The notes under the pieces: model-generated
What the model was told of the DNA's origin: nothing
The model's database searches: none
What the model saw: the letters and a program-made list of their open reading frames with translations, nothing else
Shown: positions 19,257 through 28,150 of the stretch, piece by piece
Layout of the letters: each line of letters opens with the position of its first letter
Numbering within the stretch: position 1 is the first letter of the stretch
Program-made: the position numbers and the translations under genes
Source of the DNA: Nicoliella spurrieriana
GTDB taxonomy: Bacteria > Bacillota > Bacilli > Lactobacillales > Lactobacillaceae
Reading direction: 5' to 3'
Length of the DNA stretch: 64,000 nt
Assembly (NCBI RefSeq): GCF_023380205.1
Contig: NZ_CP093361.1
Span: forward strand, 868,001 to 932,000

Positions 19257-20762
19257 TTGAGTCGAAAGATTCCAAACATCATGGGTACTCAACACCCAGA
19301 TAACGCAAACATTCCATTTTTTAAGCATACTAGTCCATTCGTTTCAGCATCGCGTGAAATCGATGAAGCCTACGAAAACTTTTCAAAATTGAATGCAGAT
19401 GAATACATGTGGGATTGGGAAGGAAAGCATGCCGATGCATCAGTAATCGACCGCCTTTACACTGAACACTATGAATACTTTAAGAACCACCCACTTGGCA
19501 AGGATAAGTTTTTAACGTTCCGGTTGCCTAACATCTGGGAAGAAAAGGGTTATAGCTTAATGCAAGCCATGACCACAATGTTACTAGCTGAAGATTTTGC
19601 ACGGGATTTACAATTTGAAAACCGGCCATTATTCGAAGCAATTTTACCAATGACCCAATCAGCTGATCAACTTTTTGAAATGGAAGAAAAATTCTCCCGG
19701 TTAGCTCACTTTAAGGATCAAGAATTTAGTCAAGGATTCAAGAATGCAGATACATTGCAAATGATTCCACTATTTGAAAGTTTTGAAGCCCAATTAAGTG
19801 CTCCAAAGGTGCTAAAGAAGTTTACCGAACTCTATAAGGAACACTTTAACCGTGAAGTCCCATACTTACGGGTCTTTCTTGCGGGATCTGATTCAGCGCT
19901 TTCAAACGGATTCATTAATAGTATCATTGGAAACAAATTAGCATTGACTAAGTTAGCTGAATTTTCGGATGAAGCCAACCTCCCAGTGTATCCAATTGCC
20001 GGAACTGGTAGTACCATCTTTAGAGGGGGACTATCACCATTAATGATCGATCGGTACTTACAAGAATTCCCTGGTCTAAAGACTGCTACCATTCAATCTG
20101 CATTTAGATATGATTACCCATTGGATGTTGTCAAGCCTGCAGTTGAAAAATTACGGAAGGGCTTGCAAACGAATGATTTCCATCCAATTAATGACGAAGA
20201 CCAAAAGACGTTGTTAAGCATTGCTGGCAAGACTGCTAAGGAATACCACGAAACCCTCGATCCATTGATCAATGACCTTCAACCAATCTTCGATGCGTTC
20301 CCTAAGCGTCGGGATCGACACCAACACGTTGGAATCATTGGTTATTCACGGGATGTCGATGGTTACAAGATGCCACGGGCAATTACGTTCACCGGAGCCC
20401 TCTATTCAGTTGGGGTGCCACCAGAATTGATTGGGACCGGACGGGTCTTGCAACGCTTAAGCAAGAAGGAATTCGAAACGTTGGTTAAGTACTATCCAAA
20501 CATTCGTCATGACTTCGAACACGTTGCTAAGTACTACAGTCCAGCTGCCATGGCCGTCTTGAAGCAAAAAAATCCCGCATGGGAAGCCGTTGAACAAGAC
20601 GTTCAGGCAATGGATGATTTATTTGATATTCAAGCCGGTCCAACGAACGATGCTGAAGCTAAGCATGCTGAATTAGCTGCTGACATGGACCGCATCAATG
20701 ACAAGGAAACTAGAACGTTATTGATCGAACGGCAAGCTAAGTTACGGAAGTTCTTAGGTTAA
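19257..20762 (+). CDS. ppcA: Phosphoenolpyruvate carboxylase, archaeal type
   Basis: Carboxylates PEP with bicarbonate to oxaloacetate. At 501 residues it belongs to the short archaeal-type PEPC family, known also from Leuconostoc, Oenococcus and clostridia, and not to the 900-residue bacterial form. The N-terminal MGTQHPDNA motif, GTGSTIFRGGLSP and the C-terminal half with RRDRHQHVGIIGYSRD match that family. The start is TTG at 19257, nine bases after AGGAGG. As last gene of the lysine operon it would feed oxaloacetate to aspartate, useful in a bacterium with an incomplete citrate cycle (inference). Confidence 0.93.
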   Translation: MSRKIPNIMGTQHPDNANIPFFKHTSPFVSASREIDEAYENFSKLNADEYMWDWEGKHADASVIDRLYTEHYEYFKNHPLGKDKFLTFRLPNIWEEKGYSLMQAMTTMLLAEDFARDLQFENRPLFEAILPMTQSADQLFEMEEKFSRLAHFKDQEFSQGFKNADTLQMIPLFESFEAQLSAPKVLKKFTELYKEHFNREVPYLRVFLAGSDSALSNGFINSIIGNKLALTKLAEFSDEANLPVYPIAGTGSTIFRGGLSPLMIDRYLQEFPGLKTATIQSAFRYDYPLDVVKPAVEKLRKGLQTNDFHPINDEDQKTLLSIAGKTAKEYHETLDPLINDLQPIFDAFPKRRDRHQHVGIIGYSRDVDGYKMPRAITFTGALYSVGVPPELIGTGRVLQRLSKKEFETLVKYYPNIRHDFEHVAKYYSPAAMAVLKQKNPAWEAVEQDVQAMDDLFDIQAGPTNDAEAKHAELAADMDRINDKETRTLLIERQAKLRKFLG

Positions 20763-20781
20763 AATCATTACTATTAATTAT

Positions 20782-20819
20782 AAAAAACCAGGTTGTGCAG
20801 CATGCACAACCTGGTTTTT
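20782..20819. terminator. Bidirectional terminator between ppcA and perR
   Basis: AAAACCAGGTTGTGC pairs perfectly with GCACAACCTGGTTTT around a short loop, flanked by A and T runs. Confidence 0.92.
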
Positions 20820-20826
20820 GATTTGG

Positions 20827-21282
20827 TTATTGATTTAATTTTTGTTGACATTGTTTACATAATCCATACACTTCCACTTTGGAGCGACTCGGGGTGAAGT
20901 CTGGATCCTGTTTTTTGGTAATGTCCTGTAATTCATGGTCGAGTTGATTGTAATTTGGGTATTGAATATCAATGATCTTACCACAGTGTTCACAAATGGC
21001 ATGAAAGTGAGGGGTGCCAAAGAAATCGAAGCGGACTCCGCCGTCCTTATTGGGGAGTTGGATAATGATGCCAATATCCTCAAATAGCCGTAACGTATTG
21101 TAAACGGTTGCCATGCTTAGGTTCGAAAAATCCTTTTCCAGAGCCTTATAAATCGTTTCCACCGATGGATGATTATGGTGATTGATTAAATACTTAAGAA
21201 TAATCTGTCGTTGGGGCGTAATTCTGATGTGATTTTGTTTTAAGATGGCAATGGATCTGTCATAAACTGATGTATCTTCCAT
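20827..21282 (-). CDS. perR: Fur-family peroxide-responsive repressor PerR
   Basis: Metal-dependent repressor of 151 residues. The winged helix (residues about 15-85) contains RITPQRQIILKYL and SMATVYNTLRLF. The dimerisation domain has PHFHAICEHCGKIIDIQYP and the zinc site Cys97, Cys100, Cys142 and Cys145. His38, His92, His94 and Asp105 fit the regulatory metal site; the Asp after KII is the PerR-type residue, and the whole segment closely resembles Bacillus PerR rather than Fur or Zur. A PerR box precedes its own promoter, implying autoregulation, and an identical one precedes the VIT operon. Confidence 0.88.
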   Translation of the reverse strand: MEDTSVYDRSIAILKQNHIRITPQRQIILKYLINHHNHPSVETIYKALEKDFSNLSMATVYNTLRLFEDIGIIIQLPNKDGGVRFDFFGTPHFHAICEHCGKIIDIQYPNYNQLDHELQDITKKQDPDFTPSRSKVEVYGLCKQCQQKLNQ

Positions 21283-21301
21283 ATTTTAGCCTCCTGCCAC
21301 T

Positions 21302-21316
21302 TTATAATAATTATTA
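21302..21316 (-). promoter_or_regulatory. PerR box upstream of perR
   Basis: TTATAATAATTATTA, one mismatch to TTATAATNATTATAA, sits 20 bases before the perR start. The flanking context CACTTTATAATAATTATTAA is identical to that before the VIT operon. Confidence 0.72.
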
Positions 21317-21405
21317 ATTAAGTTAACTTATTAATTAATATAAGACAAATTAAACGAATAATCAAATATTTCAGCTAATATATAATTATTCTTTAAAATT
21401 AGGGC

Positions 21406-21780
21406 TTAATCACGCCAGGTCCCGACTTGATGGTGAATCCCACTTAAGAGGCTTGCGATGCTATCTTTAACCTCCGCACCGTTAAATCCGGCTTTAAATG
21501 CTGGATTGATTTTGGTGGTAACAACCACTTCGGGTTCGGCGAGGTTTTTGATCGTCACCAAACCGATTAATTGCTCATCACGATTACTGATGCCCCAGCA
21601 TAGTAGTTGGCCGGCCATAATCTTACGCATGGTCTCATTTACGAACTCACTGGTGGCTTGAAGTGAGCTAGGGTGGCCCAACGCACGATTTAGTTTCATT
21701 ACGGCCGGTAGCTTAGCCTTAGTTAGCCAATCTAAGCGGTAGTGAGCGGTCATTAGTGGATGTAATCCTTCAAAGTTCAT
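21406..21780 (-). CDS. Short GNAT-like acetyltransferase, probably truncated
   Basis: A 124-residue protein whose N-terminus (LDWLTKAKLPAVMKLNR, then LLCWGISNRDEQLIGLVTI) resembles the first strands and helices of RimJ/RimL-type N-acetyltransferases. The acetyl-CoA pyrophosphate loop (Q/R-x-x-G-x-G/A) expected after the central strands is not visible, and the protein stops about 40-50 residues short of a full GNAT. Start: ATG behind GGGAGGA. It may be a remnant or a non-catalytic variant. It lies between perR and mmuM on the same strand, but nothing links their functions. Confidence 0.5.
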   Translation of the reverse strand: MNFEGLHPLMTAHYRLDWLTKAKLPAVMKLNRALGHPSSLQATSEFVNETMRKIMAGQLLCWGISNRDEQLIGLVTIKNLAEPEVVVTTKINPAFKAGFNGAEVKDSIASLLSGIHHQVGTWRD

Positions 21781-21811
21781 TCTTTGTTCCTCCCAATTGA
21801 TGATGTGGGGG

Positions 21812-22750
21812 CTATTTTACATCAATGGCGTTAGGGAATAAAGCATCTCGCATGTCACGTTCATCTTGGACAGACACTTCGCAGCACCCGCCGATCCACT
21901 TGGCATGGGCAGCTTGCCATTCCTTGGCAGCTTTCCCGAAGCTAAACGCAGTGGCCTGTGACCATTCCTTAGTACTAGGGTCGTAGTGGGCCCCTGAGTT
22001 TGGAAAGACGATTAGTGATTGGTTAGCATTGGTTTGATGGTCATGGAGGTAGGTGAGCCCGGGCACGGTAAATTCAGGGTGGTTACAGTTAAAGCCATAT
22101 GCAATCACGTTGGGAATCGTTTCGAGGAGGGCTTGGACTTCAAGCAGGTCGGTTCCGTCACTAATGTGGTGGGCATCCTTAATGGAACAGGATACGAATG
22201 CATCGATTCCTGGATACTGACTGAGTAATTGTTTGATGGCCTTTAATTCGGTAAAGTCGGGAATCGTTTCGAACGCTAAGAGGTCGACCCCAGCTTCAAC
22301 TAGCGTTTGGAGGCGGTCTTGATGGAATTTGATTAATTCAGCCTCACTGATGCCATAGTTACCGACGTATTCGGAACCATCCGCTAAGAAAGCACCATAG
22401 GGGCCGATTGCACCGGCGACCCAGGTCGTTTGGGGAACGGTCACTTCCGCTTGGGCCTCCCGGGCTAATTTGACCGACCGTTGAATTAATTCGATCGCTT
22501 GCTCCTTAGTGTAACCAGCATCGATAAAGCCGGGGACGCTGCCCTGGTAGGTGTCAGTAACGGTCATGTTCGAGCCGGCATTAAAGTAATCCTTGTGGAT
22601 CGCTTTAATGATGTCGGGATGGCTTTGCAGGGCGCTAGCGGTCCATAGCTTGTTGTTCAATTGAATGTTGCGTTGTTCTAAACCGTACGATAGTGCACAG
22701 TCGATTAAGATGGTGGGTTGTTGTTGTGCCCATTGACTAATTTTACTCAT
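21812..22750 (-). CDS. mmuM: Homocysteine S-methyltransferase
   Basis: Transfers a methyl group from S-methylmethionine (or S-adenosylmethionine) to homocysteine, giving methionine. It has 312 residues and a TIM-barrel fold. The zinc ligands are visible: Cys in AYGFNCNHPE and the Cys pair in IGGCCEVS near the C-terminus; LAFETIPDF matches the family. The ATG at 22750 behind GGAGG is preferred to one five codons upstream, which overlaps that ribosome site. It follows the permease gene mmuP by 14 bases, and both sit behind a methionine-type T-box leader. Confidence 0.92.
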   Translation of the reverse strand: MSKISQWAQQQPTILIDCALSYGLEQRNIQLNNKLWTASALQSHPDIIKAIHKDYFNAGSNMTVTDTYQGSVPGFIDAGYTKEQAIELIQRSVKLAREAQAEVTVPQTTWVAGAIGPYGAFLADGSEYVGNYGISEAELIKFHQDRLQTLVEAGVDLLAFETIPDFTELKAIKQLLSQYPGIDAFVSCSIKDAHHISDGTDLLEVQALLETIPNVIAYGFNCNHPEFTVPGLTYLHDHQTNANQSLIVFPNSGAHYDPSTKEWSQATAFSFGKAAKEWQAAHAKWIGGCCEVSVQDERDMRDALFPNAIDVK

Positions 22751-22764
22751 ATTGAAGACCTCCA

Positions 22765-24141
22765 TTATTTAGTTAATTTTTTCCGATAGATTAATTGGTA
22801 GTAACCATAACACAGTAGTGAGAATGGAATTCCCACTTCGAGTGCGATCCGTTGGTTAGGGTCAGAAGCAATCCCGATTAGTGAAATCGCACAGATAATG
22901 ATGACCAACCATGGGACCAGCGGGTAGGCGGGGGTCCGGTAGCTGAGTTCATTTAAATCATGCCCGGCAGCGAGAAACTGCTTTCTAAAGTTCAATTGCG
23001 CCCAACCGATGATTAACCAGACCATTACGACCGCAAATGATGAAATAGCAGTCAGCGCCAGGTAAACCAACTTCGGGGAGTAAATACTTGAAAAAAGTGA
23101 TAATAGCCCACCCAAAATCGTTAGGAGCAGTCCGTATACCGGAATCCCGTGCTTACTAAGCTTAGCTAAGCGCTTAGGGAGCGTCTTTTGATCAGCAAGT
23201 GACCAAATCATCCGGGATGCAGCATAGACTCCGGAATTAGCAGCTGATAGGACGGTAATGAATAGGATGAAATTCATTATATCACTAGCGTATGGAATCC
23301 CACAGTTATTAAGCACGGCGATGAAGGGACTATCGGTCAAGGCCGCTGATTTCCGTGGGAGCAAGGCACCCATAATCACGATCGTCCCGATGAACAAAAC
23401 GATTAAGATGACCAACGTTTGGAAGATGGCCTTTGGAATCGCCCGTTTGGGGTTATCGGTCTCACCGGCTGCAACACTGATCATCTCGGTCCCCGAGAAC
23501 GCAAAGTTGGCGGCTAGGATGACCGAGAAAATGGGGGCAAAACCACTGGGAAACAGCCCCGGTTTAACCAGTTCCTTGAAATCTGGGGCAAAGTTAGCGT
23601 GATGCACGGGAATGATTTGAAATACCATGCCGAGGCCGATTACGATGAATGCGACCAATGCTAAGACCTTCACGATCGACATCCAAAATTCAGCCCGGTT
23701 AAAGAAGGTGAGGTTAAATGAATTGATGCCTAAAATCAGGAGCGTAAAGATGATCGTTAGAATCCAAGTCGGGATGGTGGGGAACCACTTTTGGATTAGA
23801 ATTGCCAGGGTCACGAATTCAGACCCGAGCGCAATCGTCCAGGTCAGCCAGTATAGCCAAGCGGTAACGAAGCCGACCCCCGGGCTAATGTACTTGCTGG
23901 CATAGCGATGAAAGGCCCCGGTGTTGGGGTCGTGGACGGTGAGTTCGCCCAGACATAGCATGACTAAGCAGACCAATAACGCCCCAATCCCATATGCAAT
24001 GATTGTGCCAATGGCCCCCGCAGATTGAATTAGGTATCCAGAGCTCATAAAGATCCCGGTCCCAATGACACCGCCTAGACTGAGCGTGATCAAATGCCTG
24101 CTTTCCATTGATTTAGTAAATGATTGTGCTTGTTTTGCCAT
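22765..24141 (-). CDS. mmuP: Amino acid permease, probably S-methylmethionine permease
   Basis: APC-superfamily permease with 12 predicted hydrophobic helices in 458 residues. The first helix has the substrate-binding GGVIGTGIF motif and the AAT-family segments EFVTLAILI and FAFSGTEMISVAAGE are present. The pairing with mmuM, with 14 bases between the genes, and a T-box whose specifier region contains ATG point to S-methylmethionine, a plant sulfur compound. General amino acid permeases of this family look similar, so the substrate is inferred from context. Start: ATG at 24141 behind GGAAGG. Confidence 0.85.
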   Translation of the reverse strand: MAKQAQSFTKSMESRHLITLSLGGVIGTGIFMSSGYLIQSAGAIGTIIAYGIGALLVCLVMLCLGELTVHDPNTGAFHRYASKYISPGVGFVTAWLYWLTWTIALGSEFVTLAILIQKWFPTIPTWILTIIFTLLILGINSFNLTFFNRAEFWMSIVKVLALVAFIVIGLGMVFQIIPVHHANFAPDFKELVKPGLFPSGFAPIFSVILAANFAFSGTEMISVAAGETDNPKRAIPKAIFQTLVILIVLFIGTIVIMGALLPRKSAALTDSPFIAVLNNCGIPYASDIMNFILFITVLSAANSGVYAASRMIWSLADQKTLPKRLAKLSKHGIPVYGLLLTILGGLLSLFSSIYSPKLVYLALTAISSFAVVMVWLIIGWAQLNFRKQFLAAGHDLNELSYRTPAYPLVPWLVIIICAISLIGIASDPNQRIALEVGIPFSLLCYGYYQLIYRKKLTK

Positions 24142-24162
24142 TAAAAACCTTCCTTTCAAATC

Positions 24163-24412
24163 AAAAAAGCACCCGCCCGTAAAGGACGAATGCTCGTGGT
24201 ACCACCTTAGTTCGTTGATTAAACATCAACCTGATCCGAAATGAATTCATTTCGGGCCACGATATCGGGTGGGAGGCCGTCATTGGCTAATTATTCACCA
24301 ACGAGGAGCTCAAAGACCATTGTTCATTAGTGATGACCAGTCTATTTGCACCAACCATAGACTCTCTAAGTGGATTCACTAATTACTTTTTCTCATCAAC
24401 GCTTAATATATT
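24163..24412 (-). ncRNA. T-box leader, probably methionine-specific
   Basis: On the minus strand the leader carries AGAGAGT (AG-bulge region), GGTTGGTGCAAAT (stem I distal loops), a specifier region with GAACAATGGT containing ATG, the T-box GGTGGTACCACG at 24195-24206, and a terminator with GCATTCGTCC / GGGCGGGTGC followed by T residues (24163-24198). Uncharged tRNA would promote readthrough into mmuP-mmuM. T-box identity is clear; methionine specificity rests on the ATG triplet and the genes served. Confidence 0.9.
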
Positions 24413-24419
24413 GCTTATC

Positions 24420-24447
24420 ATTATATTATAATTAAAAAAAATGTCAA
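24420..24447 (-). promoter_or_regulatory. Promoter of the mmuP T-box leader
   Basis: On the minus strand TTGACA (24442-24447) and TATAAT (24420-24425) are separated by 16 bases. Confidence 0.75.
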
Positions 24448-24540
24448 ATTAAGTTTTCAATGGGGGTATCATTTCGTTTTCAAATTAAAATATGTGATAA
24501 TAGAAGGGTAATCAATAATACTAAATGAAAAGGGCGGATA

Positions 24541-25599
24541 ATGATGATTGAAAAATTTTTAATCGGAACGTATACTAAACGCGCAAGTAAGGGGCTTTAT
24601 GAAGTTGAATTAGACACTGATAAAAAACAACTACAAAACCTCCAATTAGTTGCGGAAGCTACGAATCCGACTTATGTAACACTATCCAAGAAGGACGTAA
24701 TTTATTCCGTTGCTAAGGAAGTGAATGGCGACGATGTTCATGGTGGTGTGTTGGTCTTAGATGGTAAGGAAGTCCCATCCAGAACGATCGAAACCGACTA
24801 TGATAAGGGAACCAACCCGGCCTACATTTCAGTGGATGAGGGGCGGCAATTAGTTTACACCGCCAATTACCATACTGGCGTGATCAATGTTTATAAGATT
24901 GCCTCAGATGGCACCCTTGCTAAGGTGGATTCAGTTAAGCATGAGGGACAAATGGGTCCCCGGCCTGAACAAGCTGATGGCCCCCACCCCCACTTTGCTG
25001 ACTTAACTCCAGATGGTCGCTTGGTCGTAGTTGATCTTGGGCAAGACCGTGTGTACCTATACGACGTTAGTGATGATGGCAAGTTAAGTGCAGTGAGCTA
25101 CTTAGAGCTAGAAGATGGGTTTGGCCCCCGCCACATCCGTTTTGATGCTAAGAAGGGCGTTGCTTATTTAGTCGGTGAATTAAGTAGTAACGTGGCCGTA
25201 TTAGATTACGATGCCACTGCTGGTCAGTTCTCCGTTCGTGAAGTGCACTCCACGATTCCAGCGGACTGGACTGAACACAATGGGTGTGCCGCCATTCGGG
25301 TTTCTGGCGACGGCCGCTTTGTATACGTTTCCAACCGTGGAAACAATACGATCGCAGTCTTTGAATCCGATGCTAAGGGCAGTCTCAAGTTCGTTGAACG
25401 GGCCTCAGTTGAAGGTGACTTTCCACGGGACTTTAATTTAAGTGCCGATGAAAGCCTCTTGGTGGTAGTCAACCAAGAATCAGATAACGGGACCGTCTTT
25501 GAACGGAATGCTGATACTGGTAAGTTAACGGTGGTTCAAAAGGACTTCTCAGTTCCAGCTGCTGTATGTATCGCACGCGAAGCTGAATTCTTAAACTAA
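24541..25599 (+). CDS. pgl: 6-phosphogluconolactonase, beta-propeller (YbhE) type
   Basis: Cytoplasmic lactonase hydrolysing 6-phosphogluconolactone in the pentose phosphate or phosphoketolase route. The 352 residues form a seven-bladed propeller of the lactonase family: LIGTYTKRASKGLY at the N-terminus, the charged motif GPRPEQADGPHPHFADLTPDGR, FGPRHIRFD, EHNGCAAIRVSGDGRFVYVSNRG, and FPRDFNLSADESLL. Start: GGGCGG precedes paired ATG codons at 24541 and 24544. It is a single gene between two terminators. A lactonase of this type fits a heterofermentative lifestyle but does not prove it. Confidence 0.9.
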   Translation: MMIEKFLIGTYTKRASKGLYEVELDTDKKQLQNLQLVAEATNPTYVTLSKKDVIYSVAKEVNGDDVHGGVLVLDGKEVPSRTIETDYDKGTNPAYISVDEGRQLVYTANYHTGVINVYKIASDGTLAKVDSVKHEGQMGPRPEQADGPHPHFADLTPDGRLVVVDLGQDRVYLYDVSDDGKLSAVSYLELEDGFGPRHIRFDAKKGVAYLVGELSSNVAVLDYDATAGQFSVREVHSTIPADWTEHNGCAAIRVSGDGRFVYVSNRGNNTIAVFESDAKGSLKFVERASVEGDFPRDFNLSADESLLVVVNQESDNGTVFERNADTGKLTVVQKDFSVPAAVCIAREAEFLN

Positions 25600-25608
25600 T
25601 TTAATTCA

Positions 25609-25646
25609 AATAACCCTCCGTTAGCGTGCTAACGGGGGGTTATTTT
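25609..25646. terminator. Bidirectional terminator between pgl and the DinG-like gene
   Basis: AATAACCCTCCGTTAGC and TAACGGGGGGTTATT form a stem around a short loop, with T-rich flanks on both strands; it ends both convergent genes. Confidence 0.88.
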
Positions 25647-28003
25647 AGTTGGTGGTGCCAAAACTGATTGGCCCTTTGGTTTAACTGTTGGGCGGTCCCC
25701 ACCGTTTGAGTCAATTGCCAGTTGGTGGGAAATAATTGGCGGTAGCGAGCTTGATTGAACCGGCTATCCATTAGGGTAACGATGCCCTGATCGCTGGCCG
25801 TACGAATTAACCGGCCGGCAGCTTGGACCACGTGGTTCCAGCCGGGGAGTTGGTAGGCGTAGGTAAAGCCGTTGCCATTTTCAGCATCGAAGTAATCGCG
25901 AACGAGGTTCGTTTCTTCATTTAATCCCGGCAGTCCGACACTGACGATGCCGACCCCAATCAACTGGTCGCCACTAAGGTCGATTCCCTCAGCAAAGATT
26001 CCACCTAAAATGGCAAACCCAATCACCATCGATTGGTCATGATTGCGAAAGGCTGCTAGGTACTGTTCGCGTTGCTCGACAGTCATATCACGGGTCTGGA
26101 CGATTAACTTTTGCTCCCGGTCGTTGGTTTCAAAGAATTCCCGGACCCGCTCCATGTACTTGAACGAGGGGAAGAAAAAGAGGTAGTGGCCCGGCTTAGC
26201 CCTGACCATTGCCATGATGGCATCGTGGATTTTAGGGATGCTGGCTTGGCGTTGATGGTAGGTGGTGTGAATGGTATTCGCCGTTAAAATCAGCTGATTG
26301 GCGGGTGGAAATGGGGAGGCGAGTTGGTAGGCCAAACTATCGTCTTCGTCGCCCAGGACCCGACGGTAGTAATCGATTGGCGAGAGGGTCGCGGAAAAGA
26401 AAATGGTGCTGCCACCACAGGCGAGCGTTTCTGCGATGAACTCACTGGGATCCATGCAAAACTGGCGGAACGTAATCGTTAAGCCGCGGCGAATTAAGCG
26501 GGTCCGATAGATTTTAGGGTCATAACGGTCGTTGATCTTAAGGTAATTTAGGCAGGTAAGGTAGAATTCGACCACCCGCTTAGTTGTATCGTTATCCGCT
26601 TGCTTCGGGAGCCACCGGTGGATTGCCAGGGCTGCGTCGGAAAGGTGTTGGACGATATTGGTCAGGGGCGTTTCAAAGACCATCGTTTCGACCTGTTCCT
26701 TGCCCAAGAGTCGGTAGTAGTGGGCAAATGAGTTTTTGATCGTACGTAGCGGCCTGATGATCGCTTCGTTTTTGACGGGTTCTTTTTTTAATTGATCAAT
26801 CATATCGGTGAGTCCGTAGTTGGAAATGGCGGTGGAATACATTTCACGGGACCGGCTGACCAGGTTGTGCGCCTCATCGACCAAGAAGCAATTACGGTCG
26901 TCTGGGACCGTAAAGAACCGTGCCAAGTGGACTTGGGGGTCGAAGAGGTAGTTATAATCACCAATGATGACGTCACAAAATTCACTCAGATCCAATGAAA
27001 ATTCGAAGGGATCGATCTGATATTGTTCCGCATATTCTTCGATCGTGGAACGGGTGATTTGATCATGATGATTTAAGATGTCCTTTAATGCTGGTTTGAG
27101 GCGATCGTAATAGCCAATCATGTAGGGGTTTTGCTCCGCAGCTAGGTCTCGTTCTGCTGCGAATGTAATTTGTTCCTTTGCAGTTAGGGTGATACTCTTA
27201 GCTCTTAAGCCCTGTTCACCCATGATGGCCATTGCATCCTCTGCGACCCGGCGAGTACTTTGCTTAGCCGTTAGGTAAAAGCAACGGTCGATTAATTGTT
27301 CGCCCATCGCCTTGATGGTTGGAAAGAGCGTCGAAATCGTTTTACCAGTGCCAGTCGGGGCTTCGGCAAAGAGGTGCTTTTTGAACGCGATGGTTTTGTA
27401 AACGACCGCTGCAAAATCGCGTTGCCCCGTTCGAAACTCCGCAAACGGAAAGGCTAATTGCTTAGCGCTAGCCACCCGTTGGTGGGTCAATTGTTCGCGC
27501 AGGACGAGCCATTCGCGGTACTCATCAATGACGTGTGTGAAGAAGGCCTGTGCTTCATCACGCTTAATTTCACGAATTTGTTTAGTGATCCTTTGCTCAG
27601 GGGTTTGCACGTAGGTCAGCTGCATTTTAACTTGTTCAATCGATTCATCGGTGTTCATTAATAGGTGGGCATAGATGCTTACCTGTCCCCAATAAAGCGT
27701 TAGGATGCTATCCGGTAAGTCGTTGAATTCAACGTCTGAGGTCTTGATCTCCTCGATTACGGGTTCTTCGTCCATGATGATGCCGTCAGCACGTCCGTTG
27801 ACTAAGTATTGATTATTATTGATGGTCACTAATTGTTCTAGAAATTGTTCTGCTTGGTATCCAGTTCCATGTTGGTTTTGCAGCTTACGGTGGATCTTGG
27901 CACCCTGTTGGCCGGTATTTTGACTATTTAAACGGGCGTTTAAGTCGCCACTTCTGAGAGTGAACTTAATTAAATCGCGGACCCCAATTTTAACGGTTGG
28001 CAT
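25640..28003 (-). CDS. DinG/XPD-like helicase with N-terminal PD-(D/E)xK nuclease domain
   Basis: DNA repair-type enzyme of 787 residues. The N-terminal 110 residues resemble a PD-(D/E)xK nuclease (GRADGI with Asp73, then EEIK with Glu85 and Lys87). The helicase follows: Q-like PFAEFRTGQ, Walker A at 217-222 (TGTGKT), DEAH at 376-379, and motif VI QAAGRLIRT. In relatives four cysteines between Walker A and DEAH hold an Fe-S cluster, in contexts like CPYAKGYYDR and VCPFEFSLD; here these read NPYMIGYYDR and DPFEFSLD, and only Cys343 remains. The cluster is therefore probably absent. Single gene, divergent from degV. Confidence 0.85.
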   Translation of the reverse strand: MPTVKIGVRDLIKFTLRSGDLNARLNSQNTGQQGAKIHRKLQNQHGTGYQAEQFLEQLVTINNNQYLVNGRADGIIMDEEPVIEEIKTSDVEFNDLPDSILTLYWGQVSIYAHLLMNTDESIEQVKMQLTYVQTPEQRITKQIREIKRDEAQAFFTHVIDEYREWLVLREQLTHQRVASAKQLAFPFAEFRTGQRDFAAVVYKTIAFKKHLFAEAPTGTGKTISTLFPTIKAMGEQLIDRCFYLTAKQSTRRVAEDAMAIMGEQGLRAKSITLTAKEQITFAAERDLAAEQNPYMIGYYDRLKPALKDILNHHDQITRSTIEEYAEQYQIDPFEFSLDLSEFCDVIIGDYNYLFDPQVHLARFFTVPDDRNCFLVDEAHNLVSRSREMYSTAISNYGLTDMIDQLKKEPVKNEAIIRPLRTIKNSFAHYYRLLGKEQVETMVFETPLTNIVQHLSDAALAIHRWLPKQADNDTTKRVVEFYLTCLNYLKINDRYDPKIYRTRLIRRGLTITFRQFCMDPSEFIAETLACGGSTIFFSATLSPIDYYRRVLGDEDDSLAYQLASPFPPANQLILTANTIHTTYHQRQASIPKIHDAIMAMVRAKPGHYLFFFPSFKYMERVREFFETNDREQKLIVQTRDMTVEQREQYLAAFRNHDQSMVIGFAILGGIFAEGIDLSGDQLIGVGIVSVGLPGLNEETNLVRDYFDAENGNGFTYAYQLPGWNHVVQAAGRLIRTASDQGIVTLMDSRFNQARYRQLFPTNWQLTQTVGTAQQLNQRANQFWHHQLK

Positions 28004-28150
28004 GCTAAATCCTCCTTAGCCTGGATAATGAGCGGTGAGTTATGGTTGAAAAGATTAATTTATATTTGAAAAACTTCCTAATGTTATCATTTTGCACGAA
28101 TATTCGATAAAATGGTGGTATAACTTAAAATCGAAGGAGATTTTGATGAA

